A DNA stretch of 64,000 nucleotides from contig NZ_CP045309.1 in NCBI RefSeq assembly GCF_009671205.1, positions 3,968,001 to 4,032,000 of the forward strand. The letters are read 5' to 3'. Both the position numbers and the translations under genes were made by a program. This document shows positions 34,662 through 41,958 of this stretch, piece after piece (position 1 is the stretch's first letter; each line of letters starts with the position of its first letter). Below the pieces are notes generated by a model, which was not told the origin of the DNA, searched no databases, and saw only the letters and a program-made list of their open reading frames with translations. Origin of the DNA: Micromonospora terminaliae (lineage in GTDB: Bacteria; Actinomycetota; Actinomycetes; Mycobacteriales; Micromonosporaceae).

Positions 34662-35153
34662 GTGGGCACGACCAGCAGGGCCGACGTGGCGCGGCAGCAG
34701 GAGATCAACGGGCGGGTCAGCACCCTGCTCCAGCACGCGGCGTCGGTGATGGTCGCCCGGAAGGCGGACTGCCTGGCGCCATTCGACCTCACCGTCACCC
34801 AGTACACCGCCATGCTGATGCTGCGCTGCAATCCCGGGTCGTCGAGCGCCCAGCTCGCCCGCCTGTGCCGGGTCACGCCCCAGTCGATGAGCGTGGTGAC
34901 CGCCGCCCTGGAGCAGCGCGGGCTGGCGCAGCGGACTCCCGCGGCGATCCACCCGCGGGTCATGGCGCTGACCCTGACCCGTCGGGGCGCCATCCTGCTG
35001 AACCGGGCCGATCTCGCCGCCCGTGAGGTCGACGCCCGCTACGAGGAGGAGTTCACCGCGGACGAGCTGGCCGCGCTGCGGCACCTGCTGGAGCGGGCCC
35101 GGCGGGTGCTCGACGACCCCCGGAAGTCCGCGGGCGCCCCGTCCGGTGGGTGA
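34662..35153 (+). CDS. MarR family transcriptional regulator
   Basis: A 163-residue winged-helix regulator: dimer helices at both ends and the DNA-binding core SSAQLARLCRVTPQSMSVV (about 66-84) with the wing following as HPRVMALTLTRRG. The GTG follows GGGGAGGGA. It lies directly upstream of, and in the same direction as, the eight-gene operon at 35.7-44.1 kb with a 532-base gap. MarR proteins usually repress neighbouring efflux or biosynthetic genes and release DNA on ligand binding. The tandem dyads at 35641-35670 are its most likely target, and a related CAGG-N3-CCTG word lies upstream of its own gene (34553-34563). Both links are inference. Confidence 0.85.
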   Translation: MGTTSRADVARQQEINGRVSTLLQHAASVMVARKADCLAPFDLTVTQYTAMLMLRCNPGSSSAQLARLCRVTPQSMSVVTAALEQRGLAQRTPAAIHPRVMALTLTRRGAILLNRADLAAREVDARYEEEFTADELAALRHLLERARRVLDDPRKSAGAPSGG

Positions 35154-35640
35154 CGTCCGTCGGCGAATCAGCCGTCCGGCAGAGTCGTGCGGAAATGTTA
35201 GGCGCGTCACTCCAACCGGTCCGGAAGTCGCGAAAAAAGCAGATTCATAAGTTTGTCCGTTGGTCCACCGCCGACGCGAAAGGGAGCTGATCCAGCGCGT
35301 CGGCCTGTCACATTTACGCAACCTCGTTGACGAATTCCGCTAGGCGGAACAGGCGCACCTTGCCGGGCTGCGCCGCCCGCCCGGAGCCCGACCGGGCCTC
35401 CTGCCTGCCGATCTGCGCCCGCTCCCCCGCCGCCGGGCGAGGCGCGGCCGGCTGTCACGTCGGCCGGGAAATTTGACTCGTCAGTTTTATCGGCGGCCCC
35501 GACACGAGCCGGCAATATCGCGCCACGCGTCGCTCCACCGCGTATGTGCGCTTCGTTCAATCATTCACCGCCGAGATGTCGACGACCTGACATTGCTTTT
35601 CCCCGTCCGTCCCGAGCAATTGATGTAGTGTGATTCGCGA
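35154..35640. promoter_or_regulatory. Long AT-richer intergenic region upstream of the eight-gene operon
   Basis: About 490 bases without a credible gene. Several stretches are far AT-richer than the flanks (for example around 35197-35260, 35470-35520 and 35555-35640). A TAGTGT word at 35626-35631 could be a -10 box placing transcription start near 35638, but no good -35 is visible. TGACTCGTCA (about 35474-35483) is a small dyad. An open frame on the minus strand (35207-35560) lacks coding bias and is not called. The low GC suggests either regulatory DNA or a junction of acquired DNA. Confidence 0.5.
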
Positions 35641-35670
35641 TCAGGATCCTGAGCGTGATCAGTTGACTGA
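35641..35670. promoter_or_regulatory. Tandem TCAG-N4-CTGA dyads (candidate MarR operator)
   Basis: TCAGGATCCTGA (35641-35652, perfect palindrome) and TCAGTTGACTGA (35659-35670, arms TCAGT and ACTGA) share the form TCAG-N4-CTGA. Their centres are 18 bp apart, and they lie 16 bases upstream of the first operon GTG, just after a possible -10 box. Such placement fits a repressor that blocks initiation or early elongation. The adjacent MarR gene is the natural candidate. Confidence 0.55.
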
Positions 35671-35685
35671 GACGGGGGAGGACCT

Positions 35686-36798
35686 GTGTCGATGGATGAG
35701 GTCGCCATGGTGACGGACGACGAGGGTCGCTCGTGGCCCGTCGGGCAGGCGCAGCGCGCGGCTTTCGTGCTGGCCGACGACGACCGCGAGTGCCTGCGGG
35801 CGGTGGCGCGGGGGATCGCCGCCCGGCACGCGGACCGGCCCTCGGGTCTGCACCTGGACGACGACGACCTGATGGTCGACTGCAAGCTGCGGATGCTGCG
35901 GGAGGGCCCGGAAGCGCTGGTGCGCGCGCTCACCCAGTTCCGCTACCGCAGCAACCCCGACGGGGTGCTGCTGCTGCGCAACGTGCCGATCGACGACGTG
36001 CTGCCACCCACTCCCGAGCAGGGCAACTACGACGGTGATTGGCAACGGCTCGAGGTCGCGACGATGACCCAGCTCGCGGTGATGAACATCCTCGGCGACG
36101 TGATCTCGTACGCCGACGAGAAGGCGGGCCGCATCATCCAGGACGTGGCGCCCGTGCTCGGCGCCGAGAAGCGGCAGGAGAACACGGGGAGCTGCTTCCT
36201 CGAGCTGCACACGGAGGACGGGTTCCACCCGCAGCGGCCACGTTTCATCAGCCTGCTCGCCCTCCGGCCGGACCACGAGCGGGTGGCGCTCACGCTGGCC
36301 AGCGGCATTCGCCGGGCGCTCGCCGGGCTGGACGGCGGGACCCGCGAGGTGCTCACCCAGCCGATCTACCGGATCCGGCTGGCCAGCTCGTTCGTCGGGG
36401 ACCGGGAAGACGTCTACGCCGGGCCCGTCCCGGTGCTCAGCGGCTCGCCCTCCGATCCGGAGCTGTGCGTCGACTTCCACGCGATGACCACCGAGGACCC
36501 GGAGGGCCGGCGGGCGTTGGCCAGCCTGCGCCGGGCGATGCTGACCAATCTGGTCGGTCACGTCCTCGAGGCCGGGGACCTGCTCATCGTCGACAACGAC
36601 AAGGCGGTGCACGGTCGCACCGGCTTCGCCGCCCGGCACGACGGCCGGGACCGGTGGTTGCGCCGCTCCTTCGCCGTGCCCGACCTTCGCCGGTCGACCG
36701 CCGATCGGCTGCCGCGTTCGCACGTGCACCGGCGGATCTTCAAGTCCAGGATCGACCAGTCGCGTGCCGACCGGCGCCCCGCCTACAGCAACGACTAG
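35686..36798 (+). CDS. Clavaminate-synthase-like Fe(II)/2-oxoglutarate oxygenase
   Basis: A 370-residue non-haem iron oxygenase. The metal triad reads His175 and Glu177 (FLELHTEDGFH) and His309 (DKAVHGRTGF); the Arg that holds 2-oxoglutarate is probably in RWLRRSF (323-329). H-x-E rather than H-x-D, and the stretch QDVAPVLGAEKRQENTGS, place it with the arginine/asparagine oxygenases and clavaminate synthase (VioC, AsnO type). These hydroxylate or desaturate free or conjugated amino acids. The GTG start follows GGGGGAGGA; an ATG six bases inside is the alternative. It is the first gene of the operon; the MFS gene starts 16 bases later. The substrate is unknown. Confidence 0.87.
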   Translation: MSMDEVAMVTDDEGRSWPVGQAQRAAFVLADDDRECLRAVARGIAARHADRPSGLHLDDDDLMVDCKLRMLREGPEALVRALTQFRYRSNPDGVLLLRNVPIDDVLPPTPEQGNYDGDWQRLEVATMTQLAVMNILGDVISYADEKAGRIIQDVAPVLGAEKRQENTGSCFLELHTEDGFHPQRPRFISLLALRPDHERVALTLASGIRRALAGLDGGTREVLTQPIYRIRLASSFVGDREDVYAGPVPVLSGSPSDPELCVDFHAMTTEDPEGRRALASLRRAMLTNLVGHVLEAGDLLIVDNDKAVHGRTGFAARHDGRDRWLRRSFAVPDLRRSTADRLPRSHVHRRIFKSRIDQSRADRRPAYSND

Positions 36799-36814
36799 AC
36801 AAGGAACATTCACA

Positions 36815-38389
36815 ATGACGACGAGATCGGAACGTCAGGGCCTGCTGCTCGTGGTCGTCGGCGCCTGCTTCCTCATGGTGATGATGGACAACACCATCCT
36901 CAACGTGGCGTTGCAGGCCATCCAACGGGACCTGCGGGCCGACAACTCCCAGCTCCAGTGGGCGGTCGACTCCTACATCCTGGTCTACGCCTCGCTGATG
37001 TTCACGGCCGGCGTGATCGCGGACCGGTGGGGGCGGCGGCGTACCCTCGCGGTCGGACTTGCCGTTTTCGCCCTGGCCTCGGCGTTCTCGGCCTTCGCCG
37101 ACAGCCCGGACGCGCTGATCCTCTGGCGTGCCGTGATGGGCGTCGGCGGCGCGGTCGTGCCTCCGGCCACCCTGGCCATCATCAAACACGCGGTGCCGGA
37201 GGACGAGCACGGCAAGGCCATGGGGATCTGGGCGGCGCTCGGCGGGCTGTCCGTGGCGTTCGGCCCGATCCTCGGCGGTGCGCTGCTGGAGCGGTTCTGG
37301 TGGGGCTCGGTCTTCCTGATCAACGTGCCGGTGGCGGTCGCCTGTCTGGCGCTGCTGTTCGTCGTGGCCCGGGAATCCCGGTCCACCGCCCGGTTCCACC
37401 TCGATCTGCCGGGCCTGCTGCTGTCCACCGCCGCGATCGCGGCGATCGTCTACGGGGTGATCCGGGCCGGCGAGGACAACGACTGGTTCGCGCCGGCCTC
37501 CGCCGGGATGGTGGCGCTCGGTCTCGTGCTGACCGTCGTGCTGATCCTGGTGGAACGGCGCACCGCGCACCCGGTGCTCGACGTGAGCCTGTTCCGCAGC
37601 GCGCCGTTCGCGGGCGGCACCACGGCCGTGTCGCTCGCCTTCTTCGCCCTCACCGGCGGCACGTTCCTGCTGGTCTTCTACGTGCAGCTGGTTCTCGGCC
37701 ACACTCCGCTGGAGCTGGGCCTGATCCTGTTGCCGGTCGCGGTGGGCAGCGTGCTGTCCGCCGTGACGAGCGCGGGGATGGTGCGGCGCTACGGTTTCCG
37801 GCTCACCGTGAGCGGGGGCCTGGTGCTGCTGGCGGTGTCCTTCGGCGGCCTGCTCCTCGCCACCACGACGTCGCCGCTGTGGCGACTCGAGGCGAGTCTC
37901 CTGGTGGCCGGCCTCGGCATGGGCTTCGTCATGGGTGCCACGACCACGCTGGCGATGTCCGCGGTGCCCACCCAGAAGGCGGGCGTCGGCGGCGCGGTCA
38001 ACAACACGGTCCGGCAGGTCGGTGCGGCGCTCGGTGTCGCCGTGATGGGCTCGGTGCTGTCGATGACCTACCGCGACCGGGCCGCCGAGGTCCTCGACGT
38101 GCTGCCGGCGGGGCAGCGCGAGCGGGCCGGGGATTCCCTCGGTGCCACGCTGTTCGCCCTCGGGGGCGGCTCCCCGGCGGGCGGTGCGGCCGGCCCGGAG
38201 ACGCTGGCGCTGGCGGACCGCGCGCGGGATGCGTTCGTGGGGGCGATGCACGTGACCCTCGGGGTGGGCATCGCCGTGCTGCTCGTCGGTGCGCTGCTCG
38301 TGCTCGTCTGGGTTCCCGCGCGGCTCACGCCCCGGCCCGCATCGCCGGACCTGCCGCTGGACTCCGCGCTGACCGGGGAGACCCGATGA
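36815..38389 (+). CDS. DHA2-type (EmrB/QacA) MFS exporter
   Basis: A 524-residue, 14-helix drug:H+ antiporter. The first helix carries the usual LMVMMDNTILNVALQAI, loop 2-3 has ADRWGRRRTL (motif A), and motif C appears as GGLSVAFGPILGGALLE. These are the marks of the EmrB/QacA exporter family. It most likely exports the product of the operon or gives self-resistance. The ATG at 36815 follows AAGGAAC. Its stop overlaps the start of the ThiF gene by four bases (ATGA). Distance from the oxygenase is 16 bases. Confidence 0.9.
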   Translation: MTTRSERQGLLLVVVGACFLMVMMDNTILNVALQAIQRDLRADNSQLQWAVDSYILVYASLMFTAGVIADRWGRRRTLAVGLAVFALASAFSAFADSPDALILWRAVMGVGGAVVPPATLAIIKHAVPEDEHGKAMGIWAALGGLSVAFGPILGGALLERFWWGSVFLINVPVAVACLALLFVVARESRSTARFHLDLPGLLLSTAAIAAIVYGVIRAGEDNDWFAPASAGMVALGLVLTVVLILVERRTAHPVLDVSLFRSAPFAGGTTAVSLAFFALTGGTFLLVFYVQLVLGHTPLELGLILLPVAVGSVLSAVTSAGMVRRYGFRLTVSGGLVLLAVSFGGLLLATTTSPLWRLEASLLVAGLGMGFVMGATTTLAMSAVPTQKAGVGGAVNNTVRQVGAALGVAVMGSVLSMTYRDRAAEVLDVLPAGQRERAGDSLGATLFALGGGSPAGGAAGPETLALADRARDAFVGAMHVTLGVGIAVLLVGALLVLVWVPARLTPRPASPDLPLDSALTGETR

Positions 38390-39315
38390 CCGGGGCTGTG
38401 GTCGACCAGGACGTCTGCTCGCCGCAGGCGGCGCGGGCCCTGCCGCCCGAGGAGTTCCAGCGCATCTTCGTCGACCGCAACCGGGGCGTCGTGGACGCCG
38501 CGGACCAGGCCCGGATCTCCGCCGCCCGGATCCTCGTGGCCGGCTGCGGGTCGATCGGCGGCGCCGCGGTGGAGCCGCTCGTCCGGCTCGGCTTCCGGTC
38601 CCTGGCGCTGGCCGACCTGGGCACCTACGAGCTGACGAACCTCAACCGGCAGAACGCCACGGTCGACGACCTGGGCCGCAACAAGGCCGCCGTGGCGGCC
38701 GACCGCGCCCGGGCGATCAACCCGCACGTGGCGGTCGACGTGGCCACGGACGGGGTCACCGAGGAGACGCTGGACGCGCTCCTCGCCGGCGTCGACGTGG
38801 TCATCGACGGCGTCGACGTCACCACCCGCTCGGGGCTCGCGGCGAAGGGACTGCTGCACGAGCGGGCCCGGGCCCGCGGCCTGCCGTTGATGACCGGGTG
38901 GGACATGTCGGGCACGCAGTATGTCCGGGTCTACGACTACCGGCGGGAGCAGCGGCTCTTCGGGGGTGCGGTGACCCGGCGGCAGCTCGACGAGATGCCG
39001 CTGTGGGAGCTGCTCGCCCGGCTGGTGCCGGCTCGCAAGGTGCCCCGGGACCTGGTCGGCCTGATCCGGCGCGGCCTGCACCGGGACGAGTTCACCTTCC
39101 CGCAGTTGGTGCAGGCGGCCGACATGTTCGGCGTCCTGGCGGCGACGCTCACGGTCCGCCTGGTGACCGGGCGGCCCGTGCCCTCGTCGGCGACGGTCGA
39201 CGTCCACCGTCTCGCCATGCCGTCCGGCGAGCGGCTGTGGGACCGGCTCCGCCAACCGGTCGAGGTGGCCGGTCTGCTGCTCGCCATGACCCGCGGAGCC
39301 CGTCGCCGCCGCTGA
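38386..39315 (+). CDS. ThiF/E1-like adenylyltransferase lacking the usual cysteines
   Basis: A 309-residue E1-fold protein. The ATP-binding motif is ILVAGCGSIGGAAVE (49-63), followed by LALADLGTYELTNLNRQ (73-89) with the conserved Asp77, Asn and Arg88. The E1 region DVVIDGVDVTTRSG holds Thr where thioester-forming members have Cys. Only two cysteines exist in the whole protein (11 and 54), so neither a catalytic Cys nor a CxxC zinc site is present. It should therefore activate a carboxylate as an acyl-adenylate and pass it directly to a nucleophile, as MccB and TcdA-type proteins do. No ubiquitin-like partner gene is adjacent. The ATG overlaps the MFS stop by four bases. Confidence 0.82.
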   Translation: MTGAVVDQDVCSPQAARALPPEEFQRIFVDRNRGVVDAADQARISAARILVAGCGSIGGAAVEPLVRLGFRSLALADLGTYELTNLNRQNATVDDLGRNKAAVAADRARAINPHVAVDVATDGVTEETLDALLAGVDVVIDGVDVTTRSGLAAKGLLHERARARGLPLMTGWDMSGTQYVRVYDYRREQRLFGGAVTRRQLDEMPLWELLARLVPARKVPRDLVGLIRRGLHRDEFTFPQLVQAADMFGVLAATLTVRLVTGRPVPSSATVDVHRLAMPSGERLWDRLRQPVEVAGLLLAMTRGARRRR

Positions 39316-39393
39316 TCCGCCCGGCCCGTCCATCCAGCGCCCCTCCGCGGGGCGAATTTATCGAAGTTCATCGATTCTAGGGGAGGAATCGCC

Positions 39394-39798
39394 ATGTCCG
39401 TCTACCCAGACTCGTCCACCGCCTACGCGGTCTTCGGCGAGCTGTTCACGATTCTCGCCGCCGACGAGGAGTTCACCGAGCGGCTGCGGGACGCCGACCT
39501 GACCCTCCGCCTGGTGCACACCAAGCCGGACTGCGTCATCCACGTCACGCCGGACCAGGTCCGTTTCGGCGACGACGCTCCGGAGGACGCCTCCGTGATC
39601 ATCAAAATGAGCTGCGACACCGCCCACCGGCTGTGGTCGGGCACCCTGCTGATGCCTGCGGCCGTCGCCCTCGGCAAGGTGCGCATCAAGGGCAAGGTGG
39701 CCAAGGTCCTCGAACTGGTGCCGATCCTGCAGCCCGCCTTCGACCGCTACCCGCAGCTCGTCGCGGCGCAGGGCCTGGTGGACGGGGCCGCGAAGTGA
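39394..39798 (+). CDS. SCP2 sterol-carrier-domain protein
   Basis: A 134-residue single-domain protein with the SCP2 pattern: strands in the middle (LTLRLVHTKPDCVIHVTPDQV) and the typical late motif ALGKVRIKGKVAKVLELVPIL. SCP2 domains bind long acyl chains or acyl-CoA and present them to enzymes. The ATG follows AGGGGAGGAATCGCC. A 78-base AT-rich gap separates it from the ThiF gene, so a second promoter is possible. Its stop overlaps the acyl-CoA dehydrogenase GTG by four bases, which suggests that the carrier and the dehydrogenase handle the same acyl substrate. Confidence 0.85.
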   Translation: MSVYPDSSTAYAVFGELFTILAADEEFTERLRDADLTLRLVHTKPDCVIHVTPDQVRFGDDAPEDASVIIKMSCDTAHRLWSGTLLMPAAVALGKVRIKGKVAKVLELVPILQPAFDRYPQLVAAQGLVDGAAK

Positions 39799-41033
39799 CG
39801 GCGACCACCGTGCGGGCGGAGCCCGCCGAGACCGACCTGAACTTCGACCAGATCCCCCGGTCGGTCCAGCGGTTCGTGGACGAGGTCCGCGAGTTCGCCC
39901 AGGACGTCCTCGCGCCGCGCGCCGTGCGACTCGACCAGCAGGCCGCCGAGGAGTTCGACTGGGAGGTCATCCAGGCCGGGCACGACATCGGGCTGACGCG
40001 CGCGCTGCTCCCCCGCGAGCTGGGCGGGCTGGGGGTCGGGGTGCTCGGCCTGGCCATGGCCATGGAGGAGCTGGCCGCCGCCGACCCGGGCATCGCCCTG
40101 GCCTTCGGGGCCACCATGCTCGGTCAGACCCCCGTCCTGCTCACCGGCGATCCCGGCCTGCAGAAGCGCTACCTGTCCGACTTCTCCGGGCCCCGGGCGA
40201 TCCTGGCCTGCAACGCGGTCGCCGAGGAGGAGGCGGGCAGCGACCTGGTCATCCCGCAGCACTTCCCGGACGCGCGGATGCGTACGACGCTGCGCCGCGA
40301 CGGGGACGGCTACCGGCTCGACGGGCACAAGCGGTTCATCACCAACGGCGCCGTGGCGACCTTCGCGGCCGTCTATGCGAACCTGGAGGGTCACCCCGGT
40401 GCCACCGGCCTGACCTGCGTCATCGTGCCGCTCGACGCACCCGGGGTACGCCGGGGCGACGTGCTGGACAAGATGGGCTACCGCAACTGCCTGGGCAGCG
40501 AGCTGTGGTTCGACGACGTCCACGTGCCGGCGCGCGACGTGGTCGGCGGCGAGGGCCAGGGCGCCGCCATCAACGTGGCGCAGGGCAACATGGCCCGGTC
40601 CTCGGTCGCGGCGATCTCCACCGGCATCGCCCGGCACGCCCTGGAGATGGCGGTCCACTGGGCCGGCGAGCGGGTGCAGGGCGGCAAGCTGCTGCGCGAA
40701 CACCAGATGACCGCGCGCCGCCTGGCCGACATGGCCGTCGACGTGGACGCGGCGCGGCTGCTCTACCAGCGGGCCGCCGTCAAGGTCGACACGCAGCTGC
40801 CGGCTCCCGAGCGGGAGCCGGCGATGGCGAAGCTCTTCGCCGACCGGGTGGCCGTCGAGACGGCGAGCACGGCCGTCGCGCTCATGGGCTCCCGTGGCTA
40901 CATGCGGTCCTACGGGTTGGAGAAGGTCCTCCGCGACTCGTTCGGCACGCGGATCTTCGAGGGCACGCCCGAGGCGCTGGCCCTGGCGATCACCGACTGC
41001 CTCTACCGGGACGACGACGATGACGACTTCTAA
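39795..41033 (+). CDS. Acyl-CoA dehydrogenase family flavoprotein
   Basis: A 412-residue FAD enzyme with the full fold. It has NAVAEEEAGSD (FAD and substrate loop, about 140-150), the motif DGHKRFITNGAVA, the middle beta domain, and a catalytic base Glu389 in RIFEGTPEAL. The C-terminus is unusual: YRDDDDDDF. Because the base is present, true alpha,beta-desaturation of an acyl thioester (on CoA or a carrier) is plausible. It sits between the SCP2 carrier and a possible acyltransferase, with overlaps of 4 and 14 bases, so it likely prepares the acyl group used in the pathway. Confidence 0.9.
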   Translation: MTATTVRAEPAETDLNFDQIPRSVQRFVDEVREFAQDVLAPRAVRLDQQAAEEFDWEVIQAGHDIGLTRALLPRELGGLGVGVLGLAMAMEELAAADPGIALAFGATMLGQTPVLLTGDPGLQKRYLSDFSGPRAILACNAVAEEEAGSDLVIPQHFPDARMRTTLRRDGDGYRLDGHKRFITNGAVATFAAVYANLEGHPGATGLTCVIVPLDAPGVRRGDVLDKMGYRNCLGSELWFDDVHVPARDVVGGEGQGAAINVAQGNMARSSVAAISTGIARHALEMAVHWAGERVQGGKLLREHQMTARRLADMAVDVDAARLLYQRAAVKVDTQLPAPEREPAMAKLFADRVAVETASTAVALMGSRGYMRSYGLEKVLRDSFGTRIFEGTPEALALAITDCLYRDDDDDDF

Positions 41034-41958
41034 GCTCACGGCGGTCCCCGGCGACCAGCACCGGGACGGGCCGCTCGACCACACGTACGCGCGGGCGCTG
41101 GTCGCCCTGCACCGCTCCCTGCGCTACCCGGATCTCCCCGCGACGGTGGGCTCGGCCGCGCTCAGCCGGGTCGAGCAGCTGGGCGACGGGCTCACCACGG
41201 TCGCGTTCAGCTCCGACGCCGTGGAGGAACGCCACCTGCGGGCCGTGTTCGGGTTCCGGCTGGCCGAGTTCATCGACCTGTCGATGATGAGTTCGCGCAC
41301 CGCGCGGGAGACCGCGTTGCTGGCGGAGCCACCGGACTCCACGGTCGTCCACACCGTCTGCCTGGACGCCGACGGCCGGATCCTCGGCTACGTCGGCCTG
41401 CTCGGCTCGCGGGACGTGCTGCCGCGGCGGCTGGACGACCCGGCCCGGAGCCGCTTCCCGGTCGAGGCCGCGCACGACGTGGACCTGCTCGCTCCGTTCG
41501 CCGAGCGGGGGCTGACCACGCAGCAGGTCTTCGAGATCAAGCGGTTCGTGCGGGCCGCGGACGTGCCCGCCGGCCAGCTGCGGGACCGGGTGCCCTGGCA
41601 CCTGATCCTCGCGCTGGGCCGGTCGGTGCTGGCGATGGGCCGACCGCTGCTCGTCGGCGACAGCCGCGAGAACGGCGCCCTGCGTCACCTGCGGCTCATC
41701 GGGTTCGATCCGCTGGTCATCCCCGACACGAGGCCCCGGCTGCCGCAGACGTCGCTGATGTGGTCGAGCTACCTGGTGCCGGTGCCGGCGGTGCCGTTCG
41801 CCAGCCTGGTGCCGGAGGACCTCGCCCGTTATCTCGAGGCCATCGAGGAAGGGCTCACCGGCCGCCATGACGAGTCCTGGCAGCGCCGGCTGATGGCGCG
41901 GCTGTCGGCCACCCGGCGCGGTGGCCGCCAGGCGGACTCCGGCGAGGTCGTCTCGTGA
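41020..41958 (+). CDS. Probable GNAT/LuxI-fold acyltransferase (uncertain)
   Basis: A 312-residue soluble protein. The central part has the order of a GNAT-like fold: a strand VVHTVCLDADGRILGYVGLLG (about 108-128), a charged loop, then VFEIKRFVRAADV (about 172-184), which recalls the W/F-E-x-x-R-x-x-V strand of acyl-homoserine-lactone synthases and of FeeM-type N-acyl amino-acid synthases. After it come helices and a C-terminal basic tail. These enzymes move an acyl group from ACP or CoA to an amine. The call rests on pattern only and could be wrong; no closer family is recognised. The ATG lies inside the end of the dehydrogenase gene (14-base overlap), and the stop overlaps the amidase GTG. 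Confidence 0.5.
   Translation: MTTSKLTAVPGDQHRDGPLDHTYARALVALHRSLRYPDLPATVGSAALSRVEQLGDGLTTVAFSSDAVEERHLRAVFGFRLAEFIDLSMMSSRTARETALLAEPPDSTVVHTVCLDADGRILGYVGLLGSRDVLPRRLDDPARSRFPVEAAHDVDLLAPFAERGLTTQQVFEIKRFVRAADVPAGQLRDRVPWHLILALGRSVLAMGRPLLVGDSRENGALRHLRLIGFDPLVIPDTRPRLPQTSLMWSSYLVPVPAVPFASLVPEDLARYLEAIEEGLTGRHDESWQRRLMARLSATRRGGRQADSGEVVS

Noticed and set aside
35207..35560. 117-codon minus-strand frame upstream of the operon
   Set aside because: No ribosome site or third-position bias, and it covers AT-rich DNA that looks regulatory.
39316..39393. Search for a RiPP precursor near the E1-like gene
   Set aside because: No short frame with a ribosome site and leader/core pattern exists in this gap or elsewhere in the operon.
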